Assembly: GCA_919901855.1 (NCBI GenBank)
Contig: CAKKQC010000030.1
Coordinates: forward strand, 21,212-85,211
Reading direction: 5' to 3'
DNA from: a bacterium
Lineage (GTDB): Bacteria; Oederibacteriota; CAKKQC01
DNA: 64,000 nt
Part shown: in pieces, positions 26,546 to 35,196 of the stretch
How the letters are laid out: each line of letters opens with the position of its first letter
How positions within the stretch are numbered: the first letter of the stretch is position 1
The notes under the pieces: generated by a model
What the model was told of the DNA's origin: nothing
What the model saw: only the letters and a program-made list of their open reading frames with translations
The model's database searches: none
Made by a program: the position numbers and the translations under genes

Positions 26546-27244
26546 ATGGCACCACGGAAACCGGCACGCAGGAAGAAAGTCAGGGACCTGAGGCGGTCGC
26601 GTAGCTTCTATCCGATCGGAACCCGGATCGCGGACGGCTATGGGCTGGACCTCGACCGCGAGGCCCGGGACGGAGTCCCGGGCACCCGACTCGGGATGCC
26701 GCCAGAAGAGCCGGAGACGGTGCGGTTCACGCCCCTTCATCCTGCCGCCGTCCTCGCGCTTGTCGCAGTCGTGGCGGGGATGATCATCCTCCTGCCGCAT
26801 CACCAGCGCCCCTCGCCACCCGCCAATCCCGAGGTAACCCGCCACTACGCGGACATGCGCGCCGCAGGCCATGCCGGGGCGCTCGCCGCCGGCTGGGTCC
26901 CTTCGTTCGTTCCAGCCGGTGCGACCGACATCTATGAACGGCACAATGATTCGACCAGCGAAGGATGGCTCGCCTTCAGATTCCCGCCCGACGAGGGCCC
27001 GCGGATGACCGACCGCTTCCATCTCTGGAAGTTGTCCGAGGGACGCCTCGAGATCCTCTCTGTTCTCGGCCCCCCGGATGCCTGGTGGCCCGACAAGCTT
27101 CGAGGCCGGATTGCGGTAGATGCGCGCCTTCCCCCTTGGGAGATCTACTACACTGGCCGGTGCGCCACCGGTAAACCCATCCGCGAGCGCATTGCCGTCG
27201 ACTGGAAGAACTCCCGCGCCTACCTGTGGCGCGAGGCGCGGTGA
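26546..27244 (+). CDS. Hypothetical single-pass membrane protein
   Basis: The 232-residue protein has a basic N-terminus (MAPRKPARRKKVRDLRRSR), one hydrophobic segment at about residues 68-85 (AAVLALVAVVAGMIILL) and an extracytoplasmic C-terminal domain of about 140 residues. This domain contains PAGATDIYERHNDSTSEGW, a pattern I associate loosely with small hypothetical proteins of planctomycetes. No enzyme motif is recognised. Its stop is 4 nt before the next start, so it is probably co-expressed with the bifunctional-nuclease-like fusion gene. Confidence 0.7.
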   Translation: MAPRKPARRKKVRDLRRSRSFYPIGTRIADGYGLDLDREARDGVPGTRLGMPPEEPETVRFTPLHPAAVLALVAVVAGMIILLPHHQRPSPPANPEVTRHYADMRAAGHAGALAAGWVPSFVPAGATDIYERHNDSTSEGWLAFRFPPDEGPRMTDRFHLWKLSEGRLEILSVLGPPDAWWPDKLRGRIAVDARLPPWEIYYTGRCATGKPIRERIAVDWKNSRAYLWREAR

Positions 27245-27248
27245 CGCC

Positions 27249-28445
27249 ATGACCACGCCCGACCTGCACGAGATGACCGTCAAGGAGATCCGGATCGACG
27301 GCGATCAAGCCGCGATCGTGTTCGCGGACGCCGGGACCGGCGACATCCTCCCGTACCCGGCCGAACCGGCCGCGGCCCATGCTCTCCAGCTCGAGCTGGA
27401 CGGCACGCCAGGCGGGAAGCTGACAGTATCGAGCCTGCTCGAGAACACGATCGCGCATCTCGACGGCAAGTTCGTCCGCGCCGAGATCGCGTTCAGCCCG
27501 CGCCCCGGTCCGTCCGCCCATCTCGTCCTGTCCCAGGAGGGCCGCGAGGGGAAGATGCCGGCCCGGATCACGGACGCGGTCGCGCTCGCCCACCGGCACC
27601 AGGTCCCCGTCTGCGCAACCGCCGAAGCCCGGCAGCGGATGTGCGTCCACGCGGGCGAGACCGGGGCCTCGACGGCCACCATGGATTGGAACGAGACGTA
27701 CCGCCTCGTGATGGGGTTCACCGCGCTCGGCCGTGTGGACGACGCGATCCCCGGGCTACTCCGGCTCCGGGAGCTCGAGCCTTCCCGCGAGAGCTGGTGC
27801 GCGCCGCTGGGCGCCTTGTACCGGAAGAAGGGCTGGCTCACGCACGCGGCCGCCGGGTACGCAAAGGCCCTCGCGTGGAGCGTTCGGGAAGGCTACCTCA
27901 CCAGCGCGGCCGAGATCGCCCGGGAGATGGGGATGATCGCCTTCGGCGCCGTACCCCCGATGACGCTCCAGGCCCCGGCGGTCATCGAGGACTTCGCCAG
28001 CCCGCAGTTCAACAACGAATGGTGGGGCGCCGGCGAGGTCGTGCCCGCGCCCGGGGGGCACCCGGGCATGGCGTACCGGCTCGGCCTCGACCGTAAGTGG
28101 ATGATCGTCAGGCTCCTCGGCGGCCATACATGGGAGGGAGCCCGGGCCGTCTGCCTCGACGTCTTCGTCGCGCCCGAAGCCGTGGCGGCCCAGCCGCTGC
28201 CCGTCGGCGTCTCGCTCTCGCTCGCGGGTCCGCGGCAGGGCTGGTATCACGTGGCCCCCCGTAATCTCGGCCCCGGATGGAACCGGCTCACGGTCCCGCT
28301 GGGCGACCCCATTTGGAACGAGGGGGAACGCAAGGCCCTCCGGCTCGACGGGAATCCGCTCGCGACGGTCACGGAATTCCAGATCGGCATGGATGATCGG
28401 CCGCCCTGCGGCGCCCTCTACCTCGCGAACATCCGGCTGGAGTAA
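27249..28445 (+). CDS. Bifunctional nuclease (BFN/DUF151)-like domain fused to helical repeats and a beta-sandwich-like domain
   Basis: This is a 398-residue protein. Residues about 8-120 fit the BFN (DUF151) fold: VKEIRIDGDQAAIVFADAG, the A-x-A-H-A-L-x-L-E-L helix, LLENTIAHLDGKFVRAEI, and MPARITDAVALAHRHQVPV, equivalent to the usual A-R-P-S-D-A-I-A-L-A segment. Residues about 145-225 look like TPR helices (VDDAIPGLLRLRELEP, THAAAGYAKALAW). Residues about 240-398 (VIEDFASPQFNNEWWG to CGALYLANIRLE) resemble a carbohydrate-binding beta-sandwich. I know BFN domains alone or with UvrB/C-like parts, so the combination is unusual. Its last codons are repeated at 29737-29757, beyond the yhcG gene. 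Confidence 0.6.
   Translation: MTTPDLHEMTVKEIRIDGDQAAIVFADAGTGDILPYPAEPAAAHALQLELDGTPGGKLTVSSLLENTIAHLDGKFVRAEIAFSPRPGPSAHLVLSQEGREGKMPARITDAVALAHRHQVPVCATAEARQRMCVHAGETGASTATMDWNETYRLVMGFTALGRVDDAIPGLLRLRELEPSRESWCAPLGALYRKKGWLTHAAAGYAKALAWSVREGYLTSAAEIAREMGMIAFGAVPPMTLQAPAVIEDFASPQFNNEWWGAGEVVPAPGGHPGMAYRLGLDRKWMIVRLLGGHTWEGARAVCLDVFVAPEAVAAQPLPVGVSLSLAGPRQGWYHVAPRNLGPGWNRLTVPLGDPIWNEGERKALRLDGNPLATVTEFQIGMDDRPPCGALYLANIRLE
28425..28445 (+). repeat. Direct repeat, copy A (3' end of the BFN-fusion gene)
   Basis: It encodes the terminal ANIRLE and the stop. It matches 29737-29757 at 19 of 21 bases; the two differences are synonymous (AAC/AAT) and stop-for-stop (TAA/TAG). Confidence 0.75.
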
Positions 28446-28487
28446 TGGTGCCGTTACACGTGACATCCCATTCCGCCGGTCGCTCGT

Positions 28488-29633
28488 TCATCGGTTCCCG
28501 TTCTCCCGATCCAGTCTTGCCCGGTCCACCTCGAGCAGGTGCCGGATGTCATCGGGCTTGGGTAGTGAGACCAAATAGCGGGAAACAAAGAGGGATTTGT
28601 CCAATCCAGCAGTGGCATACTCAACCTTCGCCTCGTCCTTGTCACTGCACAGGAGCAGGCCCACGGGAGGCTGGTCGCCCTCGGCCATCATCCGGTCCTT
28701 CCAGTAGTTGAGGTAGAAGTTCATCTGGCCGGCGTCCGCGTGCCGGAAGGCACGGATCTTGAGGTCGATGAGGAGATGACAGCGGAGAACGCGGTGGTAG
28801 AAGACAAGGTCAATGTAGTCGTGCTCGTTGCCAACCGTGATGCGCTTCTGGCGCGCCTCGAAGCAGAAACCGGTGCCCAGTTCGAGCAGGAACGCCCGCA
28901 GGTGGTCCAGTAGCGCCGTCTCGAGATCGCTCTCGCGGAGATGATGCTGTTCGGCCAGGCCCACGAACTCGAGAACATAGGGATCACGAATCAGGTCTGC
29001 AATTCCATCGCGCGCGCCATCCGCCTGTCGCCGCGCGGCGTCGATGACTGCGCGCTTATTCGTGGACAAACCGGTGCGCTCGAACAGAAGCGAGCCGATC
29101 TGACGTTGAAGCTGGCGCTTGGACCAATTCCCCCTGAGGATCTCGTTCTCGTAGAAAGCCCGCTTCCAGGGATCCTCCAGGCGTACGAGTTCCGCCAGGT
29201 GAGTCCAGGAAAAGCGCAACACGGCATCCCTGCTCAACGGTGTCGGGGACGAGACGCAGGAATTCCGCGCCGACGGTGCGGGTTTCCCTGCCTTCAGCGA
29301 TTTCCGCACCGCCGGTGCGGAAATGGGAGCCAACTGCGGGTAATGGAGGTGGAGCAAACGCATCCGCTCCAACATGTCGGGACTTGTCCCCGCAACCCCC
29401 TTGCGCACGAGATCCTCCGAAAGCCGGGTCAGGAGCCCCGCCCCATACGCCGCGCGATCCTTCCCTTCCTGTTGATACTCGACGATGTGACCGCCGATAA
29501 TCCAGTTGCGCAGGACCAGCGCCTGGTTGACCGCCACCACGGCGCGCGCTGCGGATTCCCGGTGAACCGCGGTGATGGCCTTGATGAGTGTCAGGTAGTT
29601 CATGCGTCCCGTTCCCACCCGAGTCGCTCTCAT
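28488..29633 (-). CDS. YhcG/DUF1016-family PDDEXK nuclease
   Basis: The 381-residue protein has the YhcG N-terminal domain (VAVNQALVLRNWIIGGHIVEYQQEGKDRAAYG, LSEDLVRKGVAGTSPDMLERMRLLH in pieces) and a C-terminal PD-(D/E)XK core: FCFEARQKRITVGNEHDYIDLVFYH, then HLLIDLKIRAF with the D-x-K pair, and QMNFYLNYWKDRM. Family members are found beside restriction and toxin genes and are thought to act on DNA. ATG 29633 is supported by AGGAGG 6 nt upstream. The gene is antisense to its neighbours and lies between direct repeats at 28425 and 29737, so it appears inserted. Confidence 0.88.
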   Translation of the reverse strand: MRATRVGTGRMNYLTLIKAITAVHRESAARAVVAVNQALVLRNWIIGGHIVEYQQEGKDRAAYGAGLLTRLSEDLVRKGVAGTSPDMLERMRLLHLHYPQLAPISAPAVRKSLKAGKPAPSARNSCVSSPTPLSRDAVLRFSWTHLAELVRLEDPWKRAFYENEILRGNWSKRQLQRQIGSLLFERTGLSTNKRAVIDAARRQADGARDGIADLIRDPYVLEFVGLAEQHHLRESDLETALLDHLRAFLLELGTGFCFEARQKRITVGNEHDYIDLVFYHRVLRCHLLIDLKIRAFRHADAGQMNFYLNYWKDRMMAEGDQPPVGLLLCSDKDEAKVEYATAGLDKSLFVSRYLVSLPKPDDIRHLLEVDRARLDRENGNR

Positions 29634-29736
29634 CGGCGTCCTCCTGATTCAACCGTAGCGCCCCAGCCCCGGCCTGGAACATGTAAAATGGCCGCCTTGC
29701 CAACAGGTGGGCAAACGGATCTCGACCTCCACCCCA

Positions 29737-29757
29737 GCGAATATCCGGCTGGAGTAG
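29737..29757 (+). repeat. Direct repeat, copy B (remnant of an ANIRLE gene end)
   Basis: It reads ANIRLE-stop in its own frame with no gene attached upstream. Weaker similarity to copy A, with a 1-nt indel, extends about 10 nt further upstream. Confidence 0.7.
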
Positions 29758-29782
29758 CCGGGCGCCCGAGCCGGGTTCCCCA

Positions 29783-29788
29783 TATACT
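29783..29788 (+). promoter_or_regulatory. Putative -10 element (TATACT) of a leaderless start
   Basis: TATACT ends 6 nt before GTG 29795 of the ECF sigma gene. Confidence 0.55.
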
Positions 29789-29794
29789 CGTGGG

Positions 29795-30373
29795 GTGGCG
29801 GACGCCGAAGAAGTCCTGATTCGCGCGCAGGCCGGGGACCCGGAGGCCTTCCGGGAGCTCTACCTGGCGCATCACGCCGCGCTCTACCGCTGGGCACTGG
29901 GCGAGCTGGGCAACCCCGAGGACGCCCGGGACGTCGTGCAGGAGGCCTTCGTCCGCGCCTGGGGTGCGCTCGCCGGGTTCCGCGGGGAATCCTCGTTCCT
30001 GCACTGGCTCTTCCGCATAGCCCGCAACCTCATCATCGACCGGGCCCGCTGGCGCCGCCGCCACCCGCAGGTCTCGCTCGACGAGCCGCTGGGACCGGAT
30101 TCCGAGGAGACCCGCGGCGACGGAATAGCGGCGCGCGGCCCCGGGCCGGCCGAGGCCGCCGAGCACGACGAGCGCCTGTCCCGGTTCCGCCGGGCCCTGG
30201 CGTCGCTGCCCGAGGCCCAGCGCGCGGTCCTGCTCCTGCGCGAACAGGAGGGCCTCGCCTACGAGGCCATCGCGGTGCGGCACGGGCTCAACGTCGGGAC
30301 CGTGCGCTCCCGGCTCGCCCGCGCCCGCGGGGCGCTCGCGGGCCTCATGCGGGACGGGGAGGAGCCGTCATGA
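29795..30373 (+). CDS. ECF RNA polymerase sigma factor
   Basis: The 192-residue protein has sigma region 2 (AGDPEAFRELYLAHHAALYRWA, DARDVVQEAFVRAWGAL, FLHWLFRIARNLIIDRAR) and region 4 (ALASLPEAQRAVLLLREQEGLAYEAIAV, GLNVGTVRSRLARARGALA). The linker of about 45 residues is acidic and long, but no region 3 is present, as expected for ECF sigma factors. GTG 29795 has TATACT 6 nt upstream. The zinc anti-sigma gene follows 61 nt downstream and probably controls it; the signal is unknown. Confidence 0.92.
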   Translation: MADAEEVLIRAQAGDPEAFRELYLAHHAALYRWALGELGNPEDARDVVQEAFVRAWGALAGFRGESSFLHWLFRIARNLIIDRARWRRRHPQVSLDEPLGPDSEETRGDGIAARGPGPAEAAEHDERLSRFRRALASLPEAQRAVLLLREQEGLAYEAIAVRHGLNVGTVRSRLARARGALAGLMRDGEEPS

Positions 30374-30434
30374 GCGCGATCCCGTGGAACTTCCGCGCGC
30401 CTGCGACGTCTGGTCCATCAAGGAGGACTCTGCC

Positions 30435-31247
30435 ATGAGCCAGGCCCACTTCAGCCTCGACGAGCTGTCCGCGTACCTGGACGGCGAACTCGAGCTCGAC
30501 GAGTCCGGCCAAGCGCACGTGCGCGAGTGCCCGGCGTGCGCCCGCCTGTACCAGGAGCAGCTCGAGCTGCGCCGGCTCGCGCGGGCCACGGCGGAGCCCG
30601 TGCCGACCGGGACCATGTGGACCGAAATCGAGACCCGGATCGCGAAGGCGAAGCAGGCACCGGCTCCCCGCCGGTTCGGCTGGGTCCCGCGCGCGGGGTT
30701 CAGCCTCGCCGGCGCCCTGACCGCCGCCGGGCTGGCATTCATCCTCGTCCGGCCCGGCGGGCGGCGCGATGTGGCGGTCCCGGCGGCGCAGGAGACTCCT
30801 CCCGCGAATCAGCTCGCGTCCGCCCCGGCCGCGGACCGGAAGGCCGAGCGGGTCCCGGCCGCTTCGGCCGCCCGCGCTCGCCGCGCGAAGGCCGAGCGCG
30901 TCGCGGACGAGCCGGCCGCCCCGGCGTCCGAACCCGCCCCGGCGGCGACCGCTTCCGCTCCCGCCCGGGCTCCCGCGCCCGCCCCGGCCGCGCGGCCCGT
31001 CTTCGCCGCCCGCGCCTTCATCCTCACCGCCGACGCGATCCGGACGGAGAACCGCCGGCACATCCTCGCCGCGGGCCGGGTCGTCGTCGCGGCCAGGGTT
31101 CCCGGCCAGCCCTTCGTCGCGACCGTGGACGGGATCACGCGGACGGTCACCGGCAGTCTCGCGGCCGGGTACGCCGAAATCCTGAACCCGGGCGAGCGGC
31201 TGATCCTGACCACCGGATCAGCCGCCCCCCGGGTTACGAAACCCTGA
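30435..31247 (+). CDS. Zinc-finger anti-sigma factor (membrane-anchored)
   Basis: This is a 270-residue protein. ATG 30435 has AGGAGG at 30421-30426. The N-terminus has FSLDELSAYLDGELELDESGQAH and the HVRECPACARL motif (H-x3-C-x2-C) of ZAS anti-sigma domains. A single membrane segment lies at about residues 82-100 (FSLAGALTAAGLAFILV). A long Ala/Pro-rich linker follows, then a periplasmic domain of about 80 residues (RAFILTADAIRTENRRH to the end). It probably holds the upstream ECF sigma factor until an envelope signal releases it. The stop is 14 nt from the convergent DUF4139 gene. Confidence 0.85.
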   Translation: MSQAHFSLDELSAYLDGELELDESGQAHVRECPACARLYQEQLELRRLARATAEPVPTGTMWTEIETRIAKAKQAPAPRRFGWVPRAGFSLAGALTAAGLAFILVRPGGRRDVAVPAAQETPPANQLASAPAADRKAERVPAASAARARRAKAERVADEPAAPASEPAPAATASAPARAPAPAPAARPVFAARAFILTADAIRTENRRHILAAGRVVVAARVPGQPFVATVDGITRTVTGSLAAGYAEILNPGERLILTTGSAAPRVTKP

Positions 31248-31261
31248 CCTGACCCGCGGGC

Positions 31262-32932
31262 TCAGCCGAGCCCGGCTACCGACCTCCCCTTCGGGGACCG
31301 GACCGTGTACCCGAACTCGACCGTCGCCGGCGTGCCCGGGGCCACCTCGATCCGCCACCGCTTGAGCCCCGGCAGGTCCGGGTCGTCGGGCAGGAGCCCG
31401 GGCGACACGTCGCCGAGCCTGATCTCGACGTCGGTCTGGCGCGACTCGGGGACGCGCTCGCGGACCTCGATGGTCCGGGTTCCCGCGTGGCCGCTCACGA
31501 GCGTCGTGACCCAGCGGTAACGGCGGTGCATTGTGCCGCGCGATCCGAAGCCGCCCTCCGTCACCTTCTGCTCCACGAGCCGGCGCTCGATCCGGAGCGA
31601 GGCGTCCTGGCCGAACCCGAGCGTGACCTCCTCGCCGGGAGCCACGGCCTTGAGCATGGTCGTTCCCACGAACTCGCCCCCCTGGAAGAGGTGCGCGGGG
31701 CCCGCGAGGAGCGGCGCGTCGGCCTGGTAGGTGAGCTTCGCCTCGACGAAGGCCGCGAGCGACCGCCGGGGTTCCGTCACGATCGAGAGCGCCGCCGGGT
31801 GGCTGGACTCCGAGATGCCCACCCGCCGCGCCTCGGCCCCGGACTTGACCGACACCGGCCGGGCGATCTCGAACCGCGCCGCGTACTCGGCCGAAGCCAC
31901 CGTCGCCGGGTCGAACCCGATGGTCACCGGGTTGTCGGCCGGCCCGTCCCCGTCGGACGCTTCCCGGCGGGCGCGGGGCGCCGCCGACAGCACGACGCCG
32001 CCCCGGCGCTGGCCGGAGGCCTCCACCGCCCATCCCTCCCGGGGGTCCGGCGCCTGGGTGACCCCGGCCGGACGCGCGGTCGATAGCGCGAGCTTGACGC
32101 CGTCCCAGGACTCGCCCGTCTGCTGGCAGACCCGGGCCCCGAACGATACCCCCACCGCCGGCTCCTTCGAGGCCGTGTCGAGGGTGAGGTCGTACACGGG
32201 CTCCCAGCGCGCCTCCCGGACCGTGTACGCGAGCCGGAACGAGACCGGGCCCTCGACGGCGGCGTCGAGCTCGACCTCGACTACCCTACGGTCGGTCTGC
32301 GCCGACCCCGCCGCCTGGACGTCGCGTTGGAGCACGCCGATCTGCTCGGAAAGGTCCCGGGACTCCATCGAATCCTTGCGCGTCTCCGCGAGCAGGACCC
32401 CGATCCGGCGGCCGATGGCCTCCGCGCCCTGCGACAGCTCCGTGAACGGCAGGTCCTTGCCGCCCGTACCCTTCCGGGTCTTGGCATCCCACCCGCGCAG
32501 GATCCTGAGCTCGTCGGCCCGGGCCGTGTTCCGGTCGTCGATCACGGCCTTCCGGTCCTCGAGTTCCCGGATGCGGCGCCGCAGCTTCCGGACCCTGGTC
32601 TCGACCGCTTCCGACCCGTGCATGGTGACCACCTCGACCCCGTGCAGCCGGGTGCCCTTCGGACCCTTGAGCCACACGCGGAGCGACCCCTCGTCCGCGG
32701 ACGCGGGCAGGTCCCCGAACACGACGGTCGAGGGGCCGGCCCCCAGCCGGCAGACGCCCTCGCGCTCGACGCGCGCCATCTGCTGGTACACGGTCACGGC
32801 GACCGGTTTCGCCACGAGCTCGCGCCGCCCCGTCGTCGCGGCCGCCGGCGTCCCGGCCCCCGCGGCGCCCGCCGTGGCCAGCGCCAGCGCCATCCCCACC
32901 CCCCGAATCCACGGACTGCTCCCTTGGCCCAT
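31262..32932 (-). CDS. MuiA-like DUF4139 protein, exported
   Basis: The 556-residue protein has a signal-peptide-like N-terminus (IRGVGMALALATAGAAGAG). An N-terminal DUF4140-type beta region follows (KPVAVTVYQQMARVEREG, FGDLPASADEGSLRV), then a coiled coil at about 115-220, and then the DUF4139 core with YTVREARWEPVYDLTL, QQTGESWDGVKLALSTARP, VGTTMLKAVAPGEEVTLGFGQDASLRI and ATVEFGYTVRSP. Relatives are called mucoidy inhibitor A; the biochemical role is unknown, but it is periplasmic or outer-membrane associated. AAGGAG lies 6 nt before ATG 32932. A paralogue lies at 38046-39731. Confidence 0.83.
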   Translation of the reverse strand: MGQGSSPWIRGVGMALALATAGAAGAGTPAAATTGRRELVAKPVAVTVYQQMARVEREGVCRLGAGPSTVVFGDLPASADEGSLRVWLKGPKGTRLHGVEVVTMHGSEAVETRVRKLRRRIRELEDRKAVIDDRNTARADELRILRGWDAKTRKGTGGKDLPFTELSQGAEAIGRRIGVLLAETRKDSMESRDLSEQIGVLQRDVQAAGSAQTDRRVVEVELDAAVEGPVSFRLAYTVREARWEPVYDLTLDTASKEPAVGVSFGARVCQQTGESWDGVKLALSTARPAGVTQAPDPREGWAVEASGQRRGGVVLSAAPRARREASDGDGPADNPVTIGFDPATVASAEYAARFEIARPVSVKSGAEARRVGISESSHPAALSIVTEPRRSLAAFVEAKLTYQADAPLLAGPAHLFQGGEFVGTTMLKAVAPGEEVTLGFGQDASLRIERRLVEQKVTEGGFGSRGTMHRRYRWVTTLVSGHAGTRTIEVRERVPESRQTDVEIRLGDVSPGLLPDDPDLPGLKRWRIEVAPGTPATVEFGYTVRSPKGRSVAGLG

Positions 32933-33033
32933 GATGATCTCCTTGTCCCGGCCGCCTGGGCCGGCTGTGTCTGGGTGCCGGTTTCCGGCCCCCGTATACC
33001 TGACGCCGTAGGGGGAGATAAGTTCCACGGGGC

Positions 33034-33039
33034 TATAAT
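33034..33039 (+). promoter_or_regulatory. Putative -10 element (TATAAT) of a leaderless start
   Basis: A perfect TATAAT ends 6 nt before ATG 33046. No clear -35 is seen. Confidence 0.6.
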
Positions 33040-33045
33040 CGCGGT

Positions 33046-35181
33046 ATGCGAGGCCGCGCGTGCCTGCCCCTTGCCGCCGTCACAGCCCTCCTCTGCACGG
33101 GTGCCGCCTTCGGCCGCGGGGTCTGGAACGACCTGGCGGGCACCTACTTCGACGAGCTCGAGGACACGGCCGGCCTCTCCCTGATCCAGGCGGTCTCCGT
33201 GGACGCGCCGACGACGTCCGTGCGGGTGGCGGCGACCTGGACCTGGGTCCAGCCGGGACCGGCGTCCGACACCGCCACCGACACCCGGTTCTCCTATCCC
33301 GGGGCCGCCACGCTCTTCGTGCAAACGGCCTCCGCCACGCCATACGGTGAAAGCCTCCAGCTCTTCCAGCGGTTCTTCTCCGCGGCCAACAACATGGAGT
33401 GGACGAACGACTGCGTGACCGGCGTTTCCACGTCCCCGAAGTGCCTCGTGTATCCGATCGACGCGGCCGGCGCGGAGGCCTCGCGCGGGGCGCGGTCGAG
33501 CCGGGTCCTGCTCGTCCCCGACGTGGCGCGGTTCAACGACTGCCAGACCAGCCTGCCATGCAAGGGATCGGGCGACTACACCATCGCGTCACTCAGCCTC
33601 GACCAGGCCGTGAACCGCGACCTCTTCGTCTCCGGCTACGGGTACAACGCGACGTGGTGGATCCGCTCTCCGGGGCAGGGCCCCAATCCTCCCGCGAGCG
33701 CGGGGGCGTACAACGACCGGCTGGCGGGATTCGAGATCGGGTACACGTACACGGTGGCGAGCATCCTGCGCACGGACTACTTCGGCGGGGCGACCGGCGG
33801 GTGCCAGGACCTGGGGCTCGGGCCCCCGTGCCTGGACCGCTCCCGGGGTTGCCCGGTCCACCTCCGGCTCGCCGACCCTCCCGAGACGGGATCCGCGACG
33901 CTCTACCTGAACGACCCCGGCGCTCCGGCGGAATCGCCGTACACGCCCCTCTCGTTCAGCTTCGCGGCCGGGAGCCTGAACGGCGCCGTGGATTCGTGGG
34001 ACGTCAAGAGTTGCACGGCCGACCCTCCCGGCGGGATGAACTCCGCCATGTGCCACGATCCGCCGCAGGGGACGTGGACGTTCGCGGTCAACACCTCCGG
34101 CACATCCGGAACCAGCAACGCGGCCGCCTCGTCCTGCGGCACTCCGGCCGTCCCATGCGTGAACGCGCGCGCGTCGGCGTCGGCGTACATCGACGGGCTC
34201 ATGATCACGGCGGCGTCCGGCGTCTTCCTCTCCCCCGCCTTCGACTCACTGAGCCCGAAGACGCAGTGGACGATGGTGTCGTGGTTGACGGACCTCAACC
34301 CGGACTCGTCAGGCATCCGCACGCCGGCGCAGTTCGACTGGCGGGTGGCCGACGACCCGGGGGGGTTCGTCTTCTCCTCCACGATCTTCGACGCCGGGGT
34401 CGTCCCCGCGGCCGAAGCCGGGAACCTGCCGTTCGCGGGGCCGCCGGTCACGGGCCGCTACTTCCAGTACCGGGCGGTGCTGACCTCCTGGGACCTGAAC
34501 GCGGCCAACCCGCCGCCCGCGAGCGGCACCACGGACTCCTGCCTGCGGTTCTCGATGGCCCACGACGGCTCGCTCACGCCCCGGGTGCGCCAGTTCGCGG
34601 TTGCGTACGAGCCCGACGCGGGCCGGATCGTGTCCAAACCCATCGCCCCGCCGCGCCTCTGGCGCTGGGGCCGCGTGGAGTTCCTGAAGGACGACGGCGC
34701 GGGCGGCCGCGTCACCTGCGGCATCCTCGACGAGGCCGGCGGGGTCATCCTGCCGTCCGTCGTCTCCGGATCATCGCTGGCCGGGCTCGACCCCGGGCAC
34801 AACCCCTCGATCCGGGTGCGGTTCACGCTCGAGCGCAACGGGACGAGTGCCGCGCCGAGCGTCTCGTGGTTCCGGGTGACGTACAGCCCGCTAGCGGGCT
34901 GCCTCGCCCTCAACCGCAACGCCGCGAGGCTCTCCAACGGCGAGGACGTCTCGGTGCGGTTCTGCACGCGGAAGGACGGGATGGTCGAGGTGACGGTCCA
35001 CGACGCGGCGGGCCAGATCGTGCGGCGGCTCTTTCACGGGGAGCTCAAGCCGGGCGACGTCACCCAGCGGAGCTGGGATGGCACGTCGGGGCGGGGAACG
35101 CCGGTGTCGCCAGGGCTCTATTTCGTGACGGTGTCCACCCCCGCGGGGCGCGAGACGGCCCGCGTGGCCGTCTCGCGCTGA
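33046..35181 (+). CDS. Large secreted protein with C-terminal FlgD-like domain
   Basis: The 711-residue protein begins with a good signal peptide (MRGRACLPLAAVTALLCTGAAFG). Residues 30-620 are beta-rich with several cysteine pairs (NDCVTGVSTSPKC, DCQTSLPC, GCQDLGLGPPC, SCGTPAVPC) and no recognised enzyme motif. The last ~75 residues (MVEVTVHDAAGQIVRRLF, TQRSWDGTSGRGTPVSPGLYFV, GRETARVAVSR) match the FlgD-Ig/CHU_C-like module that ends many secreted proteins of FCB and related phyla. I infer an outer-surface or secreted protein; the role is unknown. Confidence 0.78.
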   Translation: MRGRACLPLAAVTALLCTGAAFGRGVWNDLAGTYFDELEDTAGLSLIQAVSVDAPTTSVRVAATWTWVQPGPASDTATDTRFSYPGAATLFVQTASATPYGESLQLFQRFFSAANNMEWTNDCVTGVSTSPKCLVYPIDAAGAEASRGARSSRVLLVPDVARFNDCQTSLPCKGSGDYTIASLSLDQAVNRDLFVSGYGYNATWWIRSPGQGPNPPASAGAYNDRLAGFEIGYTYTVASILRTDYFGGATGGCQDLGLGPPCLDRSRGCPVHLRLADPPETGSATLYLNDPGAPAESPYTPLSFSFAAGSLNGAVDSWDVKSCTADPPGGMNSAMCHDPPQGTWTFAVNTSGTSGTSNAAASSCGTPAVPCVNARASASAYIDGLMITAASGVFLSPAFDSLSPKTQWTMVSWLTDLNPDSSGIRTPAQFDWRVADDPGGFVFSSTIFDAGVVPAAEAGNLPFAGPPVTGRYFQYRAVLTSWDLNAANPPPASGTTDSCLRFSMAHDGSLTPRVRQFAVAYEPDAGRIVSKPIAPPRLWRWGRVEFLKDDGAGGRVTCGILDEAGGVILPSVVSGSSLAGLDPGHNPSIRVRFTLERNGTSAAPSVSWFRVTYSPLAGCLALNRNAARLSNGEDVSVRFCTRKDGMVEVTVHDAAGQIVRRLFHGELKPGDVTQRSWDGTSGRGTPVSPGLYFVTVSTPAGRETARVAVSR

Positions 35182-35196
35182 GGGCGCGGCCAGGGG

